Source: CAIWHR01 sp963843595
GTDB taxonomy: Bacteria; Pseudomonadota; Gammaproteobacteria; Burkholderiales; Casimicrobiaceae
Reading direction: 5' to 3'
DNA: 64,000 nt
Assembly: GCA_963843595.1 (NCBI GenBank)
Contig: CAWJLG010000006.1
Location: forward strand, 194,770-258,769
Below are positions 43,324 to 51,614 of the stretch, piece after piece. The notes under the pieces are model-generated. The model did no database searches, was not told the DNA's origin, and saw only the letters and a list, made by a program, of their open reading frames with translations. The translations under genes were made by a program, and so were the position numbers. Numbering within the stretch: the first letter of the stretch is position 1; each line of letters starts with the position of its first letter.

Positions 43324-44272
43324 CCGCATCGCCGGCACCGGCAGCTATCTTCCGGCGCACATCCTCACGAATCACGATCTTGCTCGTCGGATCCACACGA
43401 GCGACGCCTGGATCCGCAGCCGCACCGGCATCCGCGAGCGGCGGATCGCCGCCCCCGCCGAGCAGACGAGCGACCTCGCGTTCCATGCGGCGCGCGCGGC
43501 ACTGGCTGCGGCCGGCATTGCTGCGGCCGACGTGGATCTCATCGTCGTGGCGACAACGACACCGGACATGGTGTTTCCGTCGACCGCCTGCATCCTGCAG
43601 TCGAAGCTGGGTGCCGCGGGCGGTCCTGCATTCGACATCCAGGCCGTGTGTTCCGGCTTCGTCTATGCGCTCACGCTCGCCGACAAGATGGTCGCCAGCG
43701 GCGCGGTGCGCAACGCCCTGGTCGTCGGCGCGGAGATCTATTCGCGCATCCTCGACTGGAACGATCGCGGCACCTGTGTTCTCTTCGGAGACGGCGCCGG
43801 CGCCGTGGTGCTCGTTCCCGGCGCCGCGCCGGGCATTCTCTCCGGCCACCTGCATGCGGACGGCCGGTACAAGGACGTGCTTTGCGTTCCGGGCTCGGTG
43901 TCCGAAGGCCAGGTGATCGGGAGCCCGTTCGTGCGCATGGACGGTGGCGTCGTCTTCAAGTTTGCCGTGAAGGTGCTGGCCGAGGTGGCACGCGAGGCGC
44001 TTGCGGCCAACGAACTGCCGGTCGATGACGTCGACTGGATGATTCCGCATCAGGCCAACATCCGGATCATCGAGGCGACCGCGAAGAAGCTCGACATCCC
44101 GATGTCCCGCGTGGTGACGTCGGTCGAACGCCATGCCAACACGTCCGCGGCGTCGATTCCGCTGGCGCTCGACGAGGCGGTGCGCGACGGCCGCATCGCG
44201 ACCGGCCAGCACGTACTTCTGCTGGGCGTGGGCGGCGGATTCACCTGGGGTTCGGTTCTCTTGCGGTGGTGA
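43316..44272 (+). CDS. fabH: Beta-ketoacyl-ACP synthase III
   Basis: FabH starts fatty-acid elongation by condensing acetyl-CoA with malonyl-ACP. The 318-residue protein has the Cys-His-Asn triad: C112 (QAVCSGF), H245 (IPHQANIRI) and N275 (HANTSAAS), plus the C-terminal GVGGGFTWGSVLLRW. The ATG overlaps the end of plsX by 8 bases. Confidence 0.96.
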   Translation: MHSRIAGTGSYLPAHILTNHDLARRIHTSDAWIRSRTGIRERRIAAPAEQTSDLAFHAARAALAAAGIAAADVDLIVVATTTPDMVFPSTACILQSKLGAAGGPAFDIQAVCSGFVYALTLADKMVASGAVRNALVVGAEIYSRILDWNDRGTCVLFGDGAGAVVLVPGAAPGILSGHLHADGRYKDVLCVPGSVSEGQVIGSPFVRMDGGVVFKFAVKVLAEVAREALAANELPVDDVDWMIPHQANIRIIEATAKKLDIPMSRVVTSVERHANTSAASIPLALDEAVRDGRIATGQHVLLLGVGGGFTWGSVLLRW

Positions 44273-44276
44273 GGCG

Positions 44277-45209
44277 ATGAAACTTGCAGTCGTGTTTCCG
44301 GGGCAGGGATCGCAGTCGATCGGGATGATGGCCGGCTTCGACGGACACCCCGCGGTCCGGGCAACCTTCGACGAGGCCTCGACCGTGCTGGGCCAGGACC
44401 TGTGGGCGCTGGTCACCGACGGGCCCGAGGCCGAGCTCGCGCGGACCGTCAACACGCAGCCGGTGATGCTGACGGCCGGGATCGCCGTGTGGCGCGCGTG
44501 GCAGGCGGCGGGGGGGCCGGCCCCGGTGGCCATGGCCGGACACAGTCTTGGTGAGTACACGGCACTTGTCGCCGCCGGCGCGCTTGCGTTGACGGATGCC
44601 TTGCCGCTGGTGCGGTTTCGGGCCCAGGCGATGCAGGAGGCGGTGCCCGCCGGCGTCGGCGCGATGGCGGCAATCCTCGGGCTCGACGCGGCCGCGGTGG
44701 CCGCCGCCTGTGCCGAGGCGGCGCAGGGCCAGGTGGTCGAGCCGGTGAACTTCAACACGCCCGAGCAGATCGTCATCGCCGGGCACCGCGAGGCGGTCGA
44801 GCGGGCCATCGAGGTGGCGACCGCACGCGGCGCCAAGCGTGGTGTGCTGTTGCCCGTTTCCGCGCCGTTCCACAGCTCGTTGCTGCGGCCGGCGGCCGAC
44901 CGGCTCGCCGAGCGACTGGCGACGGTGCCGATCGTTGCGCCGGCAATCCCCGTCATCCACAACGTCGACGTTCAGGAAAAGACGACCCCGGAAGCCATTC
45001 GCACCGCACTCGCGCGACAGGCGGCCAGCCCGGTGCGCTGGGTCGAGACCATCCAGGCTTTCGCCGCCCGCGGCGTCACGCATGTCGTCGAATGCGGTCC
45101 CGGCCGCGTGCTGGCGGGCCTCAACAAACGGATCGATCGCAACCTGAAGAGCTTTGCGCTCGACGGCGGGGCCGACATCGACGCAGCGCGTGCTGCGCTC
45201 GCCGGCTGA
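44277..45209 (+). CDS. fabD: Malonyl-CoA:ACP acyltransferase
   Basis: FabD loads malonate onto ACP. The 310-residue protein has the FPGQGSQ start motif, the nucleophile S90 in AGHSLGEYTAL and the catalytic H199 in VSAPFHSSLL. GAGGCG precedes the ATG, only 4 bases after the fabH stop. It is in the expected operon position. Confidence 0.96.
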   Translation: MKLAVVFPGQGSQSIGMMAGFDGHPAVRATFDEASTVLGQDLWALVTDGPEAELARTVNTQPVMLTAGIAVWRAWQAAGGPAPVAMAGHSLGEYTALVAAGALALTDALPLVRFRAQAMQEAVPAGVGAMAAILGLDAAAVAAACAEAAQGQVVEPVNFNTPEQIVIAGHREAVERAIEVATARGAKRGVLLPVSAPFHSSLLRPAADRLAERLATVPIVAPAIPVIHNVDVQEKTTPEAIRTALARQAASPVRWVETIQAFAARGVTHVVECGPGRVLAGLNKRIDRNLKSFALDGGADIDAARAALAG

Positions 45210-45231
45210 ACGCGCGAACAGGGGAAGAACC

Positions 45232-45984
45232 ATGGCAGAGGGTACGCTCGCAGGACAGGTCGCGCTGGTGACCGGTGCGACGCGCGGTATCGGCAAGGCG
45301 ATCGCCCGGGCACTGGCAATGGCCGGGGCAACCGTGGTCGGAACCGCGACCACCGCCGAGGGTGCCGCGACGATCGCCGCCAATCTTGCGGAGCTCGGCA
45401 ATCCCGGCACGGGAATCCGGCTCGACGTGACCGACGCGGCGGGCACCGACGCGGCGCTCGGCGACATCGAGAAACGCTTCGGCGCGATCGGCATCCTCGT
45501 CAACAACGCGGGCATCACGCGCGACAACCTCCTGCTGCGGATGAAGGACGACGAGTGGGATGCCATCATGGCGACCAACCTCAAGCCGGCGTTTCGCCTC
45601 TCGAAGGCGGTCCTGCGCGGGATGATGAAGGCGCGTACGGGTCGCATCATCCAGATCGGCTCGGTCGTCGGCGCGAGCGGCAATGCCGGGCAGGCCAATT
45701 ACGCGGCGGCCAAGGCCGCACTGGTCGGATTCACCAAATCGCTGGCGCAGGAAGTCGGCAGCCGCAACATCACCGTCAATTGCGTGGCTCCGGGGTTCGT
45801 CGATACCGACATGACTCGAGCGTTGGCGGACGCACAACGCGAGAAGTTGCTCGAGCGGATTCCGCTGGGGCGCCTGGGTTCGCCGGACGACGTCGCGAAC
45901 GCGGTGGTGTTCCTGGCCTCGCCGCAGGCTGCCTACATTACCGGCGTCACGCTGCACGTGAATGGCGGACTGTACATGGCCTGA
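45232..45984 (+). CDS. fabG: 3-oxoacyl-ACP reductase
   Basis: FabG is the NADPH-dependent SDR reductase of the elongation cycle. The 250-residue protein has the glycine-rich TGATRGIGKAIA, the NNAG motif (VNNAGITRDN), and catalytic Ser/Tyr/Lys in QIGSVVGASGNAGQ and NYAAAKAAL. It ends with GGLYMA. GGGGAAG precedes the ATG. Confidence 0.96.
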   Translation: MAEGTLAGQVALVTGATRGIGKAIARALAMAGATVVGTATTAEGAATIAANLAELGNPGTGIRLDVTDAAGTDAALGDIEKRFGAIGILVNNAGITRDNLLLRMKDDEWDAIMATNLKPAFRLSKAVLRGMMKARTGRIIQIGSVVGASGNAGQANYAAAKAALVGFTKSLAQEVGSRNITVNCVAPGFVDTDMTRALADAQREKLLERIPLGRLGSPDDVANAVVFLASPQAAYITGVTLHVNGGLYMA

Positions 45985-46022
45985 CTCGGCCGGCACGGCG
46001 CCGAGGCAGGGGCCGGCCAGGT

Positions 46023-46050
46023 TTGGATGGCCGGCGGGTTCTGGTAAAAT
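46023..46050 (+). promoter_or_regulatory. Candidate acpP promoter
   Basis: TTGGAT (46023-46028) and TAAAAT (46045-46050) are separated by 16 bases and lie 42 bases before the acpP ATG. A separate promoter for the very abundant ACP is common within this operon. Confidence 0.55.
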
Positions 46051-46092
46051 TCGCCGGTTTACTCTAGACATCCCGTTTCGGGAGGAGACGCA

Positions 46093-46332
46093 ATGGAAAA
46101 CATTGAGCAACGGGTCAAGAAGATCGTCGCCGAGCAGCTCGGCGTCAACGAAGCCGAAATCAAGAACGAATCGTCGTTCGTCGACGACCTCGGCGCCGAC
46201 TCGCTGGACACGGTTGAGCTCGTGATGGCGCTCGAGGAGGAATTCGAAACCGAGATCCCGGACGAGGAGGCGGAAAAGATCACGACCGTCCAGCAGGCCG
46301 TCGACTACATCACTTCGCATCTGAAGAAGTAA
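46093..46332 (+). CDS. acpP: Acyl carrier protein
   Basis: AcpP carries growing acyl chains on a 4'-phosphopantetheine arm. The 79-residue acidic protein has the attachment Ser37 in GADSLDTVELVMALEEEF. GGAGGAGAC precedes the ATG. A weak hairpin (CCCGTCC at 46333-46339 with GGGCGGG at 46346-46352) follows the stop and could partly terminate. A second, very different ACP gene is at 53196. Confidence 0.97.
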   Translation: MENIEQRVKKIVAEQLGVNEAEIKNESSFVDDLGADSLDTVELVMALEEEFETEIPDEEAEKITTVQQAVDYITSHLKK

Positions 46333-46458
46333 CCCGTCCGCCACAGGGCGGGATCTTCCTGCCCGCGGCGGCTGCCGGCGCGACCGCGGTCCATTGCGCG
46401 GGCGCCTCGCTTCACGCCGCCACCGTCCCGGACCGCACGAACGTTTCCCCTCCCTGCC

Positions 46459-47706
46459 ATGAATCGCCGTCGCGTCGTCGTCACCGGACTCGGCCTCGTC
46501 TCGCCCGTCGGCGTCGGTGTGGCCACCGCGTGGGAGGCCATTCTCGCCGCGCGATCCGGCATCGGCCCGATCACCCGCTTCGATGCGTCCGCGTTTCCGG
46601 CGCGGATCGCCGGTGAGGTGAAGGATTTCGACGTCGGACAGTTCCTGTCGGCGAAGGAAGCCCGGCGTTACGACACGTTCATTCACTACGGTCTGGTGTC
46701 GACGATGGAGGCGGTCAAGGATGCCGGCCTCGAGGGCTACGGCGGTGACAAGGAACGCGTCGGCGTGTGCATCGGTTCGGGCATCGGCGGGTTGCCGATG
46801 ATCGAGGAGACGGGGCGGGCCTACGCCGAAGGCGGTGTGCGCAAGATCAGCCCGTTTTTCGTTCCGGGATCGATCATCAACATGATCTCGGGGCTCGTGT
46901 CGATCCAGTATGGCTACAAGGGACCGAATCTCGCGATGGTCACCGCGTGCTCGACGGCCAATCACAGCGTCGGCGAGGCCGGACGCCTGATCGAATACGG
47001 TGACGCCGACGTGATGATCGCAGGCGGCGCGGAGGCGACGGTCAGTCCGCTGGGCGTCGGCGGCTTCTGCGCCGCGCGCGCGTTGTCCACGCGCAACGAC
47101 GATCCGACGGCCGCGAGCCGACCCTGGGACATCGACCGCGACGGGTTCGTGCTGGGGGAGGGCGCGGGAGTGCTGGTCCTCGAGGAGTACGAGCACGCGA
47201 AGGCACGCGGCGCCCGGATCTATTGCGAGCTCGCCGGCTACGGGATGTCGGCCGACGCATACCACATCACGGCCCCGCCCGAGGACGGCGACGGCGCACG
47301 GCGCAGCATGCTGAACGCGCTCAGGAACGCCCGGATGGCGCCGACGGAAATCGACTATATCAACGCTCACGGCACTTCGACGCCGGTGGGCGACGTCGCC
47401 GAGTGCGTCGCCGTCAGGCGCGCGTTCGGTGACCACGCCGCGAAGCTTGCAGTGAGCTCCACGAAGTCCATGACGGGCCACCTGCTCGGCGCGGCGGGAG
47501 GCATCGAAGCCATTTTCACGGTGCTGGCCATTCGCGACCAGGTCGCGCCCCCGACGGCGAATCTCGTCCGGCAGGATCCGCAATGCGACCTCGACTTCGT
47601 GCCGCTTGCGGCGCGCAGAATGCCGATCCGGGCCGCGCTGTCCAATTCATTCGGGTTCGGCGGCACCAACGCCACGCTCGTCTTCCGTCAACTCCAGTCC
47701 AACTGA
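46459..47706 (+). CDS. fabF: Beta-ketoacyl-ACP synthase II
   Basis: FabF is the elongating condensing enzyme, also needed for unsaturated chain elongation. The 415-residue protein has C164 in VTACSTANHS, the first active-site His in NAHGTSTPVGD and the second in STKSMTGHLLGAAGGIE. The C-terminal SNSFGFGGTNATLVF is typical. Confidence 0.96.
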   Translation: MNRRRVVVTGLGLVSPVGVGVATAWEAILAARSGIGPITRFDASAFPARIAGEVKDFDVGQFLSAKEARRYDTFIHYGLVSTMEAVKDAGLEGYGGDKERVGVCIGSGIGGLPMIEETGRAYAEGGVRKISPFFVPGSIINMISGLVSIQYGYKGPNLAMVTACSTANHSVGEAGRLIEYGDADVMIAGGAEATVSPLGVGGFCAARALSTRNDDPTAASRPWDIDRDGFVLGEGAGVLVLEEYEHAKARGARIYCELAGYGMSADAYHITAPPEDGDGARRSMLNALRNARMAPTEIDYINAHGTSTPVGDVAECVAVRRAFGDHAAKLAVSSTKSMTGHLLGAAGGIEAIFTVLAIRDQVAPPTANLVRQDPQCDLDFVPLAARRMPIRAALSNSFGFGGTNATLVFRQLQSN

Positions 47707-47746
47707 AGGCCGCGGGACGGCGACCACGCCTCTCGCCCGCACCGCA

Positions 47747-48994
47747 ATGGCATTGATCGTCCAGAAATACGGCGGCACCTCGGTGGGCAGCATCGACCGG
47801 ATCAAGAACGTCGCCCGGCGCGTTGCCCATTACCACAAGCAGGGACACCAGCTGGTCGTCGTCGTGTCGGCCATGAGCGGCGAGACCAATCGACTCCTCG
47901 CCCTGGCGAAGGAGCTCTCGCCGAACCCCAATCCGCGCGAGCTGGATGTCGTCGCGGCAACCGGCGAGCAGGTGACCATCGGTCTGCTCGCGATCGCACT
48001 CGAGGAAATGGGCCTCAAGGCCAGGAGCTACACCGGCGGCCAGGTGCGCGTCCTAACCGATGACGCGTATACCAAGGCACGGATCCTGTCGATCGACGAC
48101 AAGAACATGCGCGCCGACCTCGACGCGGGGACCATCGTGATCGTCGCCGGCTTCCAGGGGGTCGATGCGGACGGCAACATCACGACCCTCGGCCGTGGCG
48201 GTTCCGACACCTCGGGCGTTGCGCTCGCCGCGGCCCTCAAGGCGGCCGAGTGCCAGATCTACACCGACGTCGACGGCGTCTACACGACCGACCCGCGGAT
48301 CGTGCCGGAAGCGCGGCGCCTGGACACCGTGACCTTCGAGGAAATGCTGGAAATGGCGAGCCTCGGCTCGAAGGTGCTGCAGATCCGCTCGGTCGAATTC
48401 GCCGGCAAGTATCAGGTGAAGCTGCGCGTGCTGTCGTCGTTCGAGGATCCGGAGACCACGTCGAAGGGCACGCTCATCACGTACGAGGAAGACGAACATA
48501 TGGAACAGGCGATCATTTCCGGCATTGCATTCACGCGCGACGAAGCGAAGATCTCGGTGATGGGTGTCGAGGACAAGCCGGGCATCGCGTTCGCGATCCT
48601 CGGTCCGATCGCGGCGGCGAACATCGACGTCGACATGATCGTGCAGAACATCGGCGCCTCGGGCCACACGGATTTCTCGTTCACGGTCAATCGCAACGAG
48701 TACCAGAAGGCGCTCGACGTGCTGGCCCGCGAGCGCGGCAAGGTCTTCAAGGCGCGCGAAATCATCGGCGACAACCGAACCTGCAAGGTCTCGGTGATCG
48801 GCATCGGCATGCGCTCGCACACCGGCATCGCGAGCAAGATGTTCAAGACGCTCGCCGACGAGGGGATCAACATCCAGATGATCTCGACGTCCGAGATCAA
48901 GATCTCCGTGGTGATCGACGAGAAATACCTCGAACTCGCCGTGCGCGTGCTGCACCGGGCATTCGAGCTCGACAAGGCGCCGGAGCCTGCCTAA
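47747..48994 (+). CDS. lysC: Aspartate kinase
   Basis: Aspartokinase is the first step to Lys, Met, Thr and diaminopimelate. The 415-residue protein has the kinase start VQKYGGTSVGS, the substrate motif LGRGGSDTSGVALAAAL and YTDVDGVYTTDPR, then two C-terminal ACT domains (about residues 265-400), so feedback inhibition by amino acids is expected. The size fits the beta/alpha type. No ribosome site is apparent before ATG 47747. No riboswitch is seen upstream. Confidence 0.95.
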   Translation: MALIVQKYGGTSVGSIDRIKNVARRVAHYHKQGHQLVVVVSAMSGETNRLLALAKELSPNPNPRELDVVAATGEQVTIGLLAIALEEMGLKARSYTGGQVRVLTDDAYTKARILSIDDKNMRADLDAGTIVIVAGFQGVDADGNITTLGRGGSDTSGVALAAALKAAECQIYTDVDGVYTTDPRIVPEARRLDTVTFEEMLEMASLGSKVLQIRSVEFAGKYQVKLRVLSSFEDPETTSKGTLITYEEDEHMEQAIISGIAFTRDEAKISVMGVEDKPGIAFAILGPIAAANIDVDMIVQNIGASGHTDFSFTVNRNEYQKALDVLARERGKVFKAREIIGDNRTCKVSVIGIGMRSHTGIASKMFKTLADEGINIQMISTSEIKISVVIDEKYLELAVRVLHRAFELDKAPEPA

Positions 48995-49029
48995 GTAACG
49001 GTTTTTACGAAGTTTTTTCGGCGCTTCAA

Positions 49030-49058
49030 TTGACGCGCCAGACCCCGGTCGCTACAAT
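49030..49058 (+). promoter_or_regulatory. Promoter of tRNA-Ser
   Basis: TTGACG (49030-49035) and TACAAT (49053-49058) are 17 bases apart. The start site would be about 7 bases before the mature tRNA, so little 5' processing is needed. Confidence 0.7.
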
Positions 49059-49071
49059 CCCCATCTTGACC

Positions 49072-49165
49072 GGAGACGTGGCCGAGTGGTCGAAGGCACT
49101 CCCCTGCTAAGGGAGCATACGGGCCAAAACCTGTATCCAGGGTTCGAATCCCTGCGTCTCCGCCA
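49072..49165 (+). tRNA. tRNA-Ser(GCU)
   Basis: A 94-nt class II tRNA with acceptor stem GGAGACG / CGTCTCC, a long variable arm, T arm GGTTCGAATCC and encoded CCA. The anticodon loop CTGCTAA gives GCU, reading AGC and AGU. The 3' part is the attachment core of the adjacent integrative element; the chromosomal copy is intact because the core restores it. Confidence 0.96.
49142..49165. repeat. Attachment core, tRNA-side copy (attL)
   Basis: These 24 bases, from the T-arm through the CCA of tRNA-Ser, recur exactly at 51615-51638. They start GTTCGAATCC and end TCTCCGCCA. The flanking bases differ at both ends, so 24 bp is the full match. Confidence 0.9.
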
Positions 49166-49213
49166 GATAAGTATTTGATTGCGCGAATTTTGTTGCCTCC
49201 GCAATCAATTCCG

Positions 49214-49234
49214 TGGCCAAATCGTGGCCAAATC
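49214..49234. repeat. Paired TGGCCAAATC repeats near the left end
   Basis: TGGCCAAATC occurs at 49214-49223 and 49225-49234, within the integrase coding region and 48 bases inside the att core. A matching pair is at 51523-51544. They may be arm-type integrase binding sites. Confidence 0.6.
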
Positions 49235-49684
49235 CGACGTTGAGCTTCTCGCGTTCGCGTGACCTATCCGCGCCGTCGATCCACTTCGAGTACACGTGGA
49301 AGAGCATGTTCGCGTTGGTGTGGCCAAGCTGGCGCGCGATGTAGGAGGGGTTCGCGCCCGCCATCATCGCGAGCGTGGCAAAGGTGTGCCGCGTCTGATA
49401 CGGCTCGCGGTAGCGCAAGCCCGCGCGCTTCAGGCAGCGCTGCCAGATTCGGCGCTGCGACTGGATATCGGCCCACGGGGCGCCAGTGGCCGGGTTCCAG
49501 AAAATCTCTTGGCCGGCGAGCTGCGTGTGCGTCCGCTGGGCCTCAACGGCGGCCCAGGCGCGATCGCTCAACTCGACATCGCGCACCAGGTAGGTCTTGG
49601 TACTGTCCTTCGCCCTGCCCCCCCGCGTCAGAATAGTTGTCGCCCCGATAGAATCCATGAATCTGGGGGCGATGATGAGAGGAC

Positions 49685-49945
49685 GTGGTGGCCCGATACG
49701 GAAAGGCATTCAAGGATCGAGCGGTGGCACGATTGCTGCCGCCGGAGAACGCAACGCTGGATGATGTCGCGCGTGAATACGGAGTGGGGGTTGCGATGCT
49801 GGAACGGTGGCGGAGCGCGGCACTGGCGGAGCCGAAACGAGAGCGCGCGTGGAGCGCGGCGGCGCGATTGGACGCGGTGGTGACGACGGCGGCGCAATCC
49901 AAGGGCCGGTCTGCGCGCGTTGCTTGGTCCCGAAACGCCCTGTAG
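49685..49945 (+). pseudogene. Transposase N-terminal fragment (helix-turn-helix, OrfA-like)
   Basis: The 86-codon frame reads like the start of an IS3-type transposase OrfA: YGKAFKDRAVARLLPPENA, then DVAREYGVGVAMLERWRSAALAEPKRERAW, then AARLDAVVTTAAQ. After about residue 72 it diverges and stops, and no catalytic DDE part follows. A hairpin, CGCCCC (49641-49646) with GGGGCG (49666-49671), lies just upstream and may be part of the IS end. This insertion probably destroyed the integrase 5' half. Confidence 0.65.
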
Positions 49946-50209
49946 GCGCGCGTGAAGCGATACGGGATGACTTCGCACTCTTCCATACAGCAACCACGCT
50001 CTGCGGCTTGCCTTCGTCGCCCGCGATGGGCAACCAGGAATGGCTAGCTTCCTGCACAACGTGGGACTGATCATCGGGGTGCCGGTCCCGAAAGTCCAGA
50101 TCGAAAGGTCAGGCAAAACGGGGGGCTTTCGACCTTAGCTTGGTCTCATCATGGTCCGCCTGCGGTTGGCTGCCAACCCGATGGGACGCGCAGGAATGAG
50201 GGGTGCGTG
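49946..50209. other. Element interior without a recognisable gene
   Basis: This 264-base stretch follows the transposase fragment. I found no convincing open frame, tRNA or repeat. It may be decayed transposase or element backbone. Confidence 0.5.
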
Positions 50210-50458
50210 TTACCGAGGAGAATCTGCGGAAGGCGCGACGTTGAGCTCGGATGGCAGTTTCACGCCGTTCGCTTTCGCCATCTCCGCCGCGATCTTCTCC
50301 AACAGATCGAAACGTTCATGGGCAAGGGTGTGGGCCCACCGGCTCACCTCTTGCTCGATGTCGTCTTGATGCCTGACGTGGCCCAGGTCGAGCCCGATTT
50401 GTCGGAACTCCTCGACTTCGGTCGGCGTGAAGCGTACGCGGGCGCCTGATCGAATCAT
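50210..50458 (-). CDS. Small hypothetical protein (82 aa) in the element
   Basis: I do not recognise this family. The protein has an all-helical, charged composition (FTPTEVEEFRQIGLDLGHVR, then DDIEQEVSRWAHTLAHERFDLLEKI, then AAEMAKANGVKLPSE). It lacks a signal peptide, membrane segment or cysteine. The ATG 50458 has no strong ribosome site; TATCAT at 50481-50476 on this strand could be a -10. Codon use looks coding and the position inside a mobile element suggests accessory cargo. A role as a regulator or antitoxin is possible but unsupported. Confidence 0.55.
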   Translation of the reverse strand: MIRSGARVRFTPTEVEEFRQIGLDLGHVRHQDDIEQEVSRWAHTLAHERFDLLEKIAAEMAKANGVKLPSELNVAPSADSPR

Positions 50459-50679
50459 GTTAAGGCGATTTTGCCATGATAATCGGCAGGCGCTTCCCCA
50501 AGAAGCGACCCGTGGGTTGATGACCCGCTTCGACCCTCACTTTCAAGTGGTGCCCGAGTATCGACAGAAGTAAAGTACGGGACGGAGCGCCTTTGTGACG
50601 ATGTGCGGGTGAGGCCCCTGGCGTACCGAATGGATCGCCTCGATGTCGCGTCGCAGGTCTGGCATCACAACACGGTCCC

Positions 50680-50721
50680 TTGACAGCATAGCCGGAATGC
50701 TAGAATATCATGTGGTGATAT
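50680..50721 (+). promoter_or_regulatory. Promoter and operator-like palindrome of the toxin-antitoxin pair
   Basis: TTGACA (50680-50685) is followed by TAGAAT (50701-50706, spacing 15) or GAATAT (50703-50708, spacing 17). A perfect inverted repeat ATATCA (50705-50710) and TGATAT (50716-50721) overlaps the -10 end and lies 3 bases before the toxin ATG. This is the usual place for an autoregulatory operator bound by an antitoxin. Confidence 0.6.
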
Positions 50722-50724
50722 GGT

Positions 50725-51135
50725 ATGCATACCCGAGCTCCCGATTACGGGCTTGAATTCCTGCTGGCTTTCGATGGTCGTATCCATCATCTCGAAGACG
50801 GCTATTGGATCAAGTTCCAAATCGAGCGCGTAAAGGCGGCTAAGGAGCGCCCGCACGGTTTGTCGTACTCGTTCACGCTGCACGCACCGGATGGTACGCG
50901 GCTGGTCGGCTTCGACAACGCTCATGGAGTTTCGCCCACGGGCGGCCGGTTCAAACGCAAGCCGCCAGCGAGCGATCATTGGCACCGGACGGAGACCGAT
51001 CCAGGACGACCGTATCAGTTCAGCAATGCAGAGACCCTGATCGACGACTTTTTCGACGAGGTGGAGCGGGTATTGAGTGAGCGCGGAATTGGGACGAACG
51101 TTGTCGACGTGGAAGAAACGCGGAGTTCGAAATGA
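50725..51135 (+). CDS. TumE-family (DUF6516) toxin-like protein
   Basis: This 136-residue protein matches my memory of the TumE/DUF6516 family, in which the gene precedes an HTH partner and is treated as the toxin of a type II system. Markers are DYGLEFLLAFDGRIHHLEDG, then RPHGLSYSFTLHAPDGTRLVGFDN, then SDHWHRTETDPGRPYQFSNAETLIDDFFDEVERVL in segments. The YSFTLHAPDGTRLVGFDN and HWHR..D.GRPY patterns are the strongest. The biochemical activity of the family is not certain. The stop overlaps the ATG of the HTH gene (ATGA), indicating translational coupling. Confidence 0.68.
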   Translation: MHTRAPDYGLEFLLAFDGRIHHLEDGYWIKFQIERVKAAKERPHGLSYSFTLHAPDGTRLVGFDNAHGVSPTGGRFKRKPPASDHWHRTETDPGRPYQFSNAETLIDDFFDEVERVLSERGIGTNVVDVEETRSSK

Positions 51136-51509
51136 CCAAGTACACGGTTCAAAACTTGCGCTCGTTGCGCGAAGAAATGAAGGCCGTAGCGCGCCGCGAA
51201 CGGCCTGCCCCGGTAGACGCGGCCAAGCCGAGCGTCAACTCAGTCGACGCTGTAGTTCGCTTGTTGACCCCGGAAAACCGGCAGCTGCTCGCCATCATTC
51301 GGGATCGCAAGCCGCAATCGGTTGCGGAGCTCGTGGAGATGAGTGGGCGGGCGCAGCCCAACCTAACCCGCACGCTGGCGAAGATGGAGTCCGCCGGCTT
51401 CATAACGATGACGACGGTTGGCCGCCGCAAGGCGCCGACAGTTGCCATGAAGAAGATCGTCGTCGAGATCGATCCCTACTCGGATCATGACCGACTTCAG
51501 GTTGCTTAG
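51132..51509 (+). CDS. HTH DNA-binding protein, putative antitoxin (HVO_A0114/MarR-like)
   Basis: The 125-residue protein has a winged-helix region: LLTPENRQLLAIIRDRKPQSVAELVEMSG, recognition helix QPNLTRTLAKMESAGFITM, and a wing (TVGRRKAPTVAMKKIVVEID). It resembles the HVO_A0114-type DNA-binding partner of TumE-like toxins. Its charged N-terminus (about 35 residues) could bind the toxin. It probably represses from the palindrome at 50705-50721. ATG 51132 lies within the toxin gene stop. Confidence 0.7.
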   Translation: MTKYTVQNLRSLREEMKAVARRERPAPVDAAKPSVNSVDAVVRLLTPENRQLLAIIRDRKPQSVAELVEMSGRAQPNLTRTLAKMESAGFITMTTVGRRKAPTVAMKKIVVEIDPYSDHDRLQVA

Positions 51510-51522
51510 CATCGCCAATCCG

Positions 51523-51544
51523 TGGCCAAATCCATGGCCAAATC
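51523..51544. repeat. Paired TGGCCAAATC repeats near the right end
   Basis: TGGCCAAATC occurs at 51523-51532 and 51535-51544, 70 bases inside the right att core. The context CCGTGGCCAAATC (51520-51532) matches 49211-49223 exactly. With the pair at the left end this gives two arms around the core in the circular form. Confidence 0.6.
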
Positions 51545-51570
51545 GGGGGATTTCAGGGGGTCGCACGGGG

Positions 51571-51614
51571 TTATTTCTTTCCACGCTTGCCTTTGGAGCC
51601 CTTGGGCGGGGTAC
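51571..51614 (-). other. Original integrase C-terminal codons stranded at the right end
   Basis: On the minus strand, reading from the core at 51638 gives the same frame as in the integrase copy (AETQGFE), then continues RTPPKGSKGKRGKK and a TAA at 51573-51571. Joining the two element ends at the core puts this tail directly on the integrase. I therefore interpret it as the native integrase C-terminus, separated by integration. Confidence 0.7.

Larger units (their letters stand above)
49107..49625 (-). pseudogene. Tyrosine-recombinase integrase, 5'-truncated, 3' end crossing the att core
   Basis: About 170 codons of the catalytic domain of a phage/ICE integrase remain. Visible markers are RDVELSDRAWAAVEAQ, the box II segment PYQTRHTFATLAMMAGANPSYIARQLGH and the nucleophile Tyr in MLFHVYSKWIDG. 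The N-terminal arm-binding, core-binding and box I Arg regions are absent: upstream of the GGRAKDSTK codons (about 49620) the sequence becomes a transposase-element end. Downstream the frame runs through the att core and stops at TAG 49107-49109, in the tRNA anticodon loop. The element's original end is a different tail (see 51571-51614). It is likely inactive. Confidence 0.82.

Noticed and set aside
45121..47583. An 820-codon open frame opposite fabG, acpP and fabF
   Set aside because: It covers three strongly conserved genes on the other strand and reads as low-complexity antisense.
47540..47746. A lysine or threonine riboswitch or leader peptide before lysC
   Set aside because: The gap from fabF is only 40 bases, with no room for an aptamer and no Lys/Thr-rich leader.
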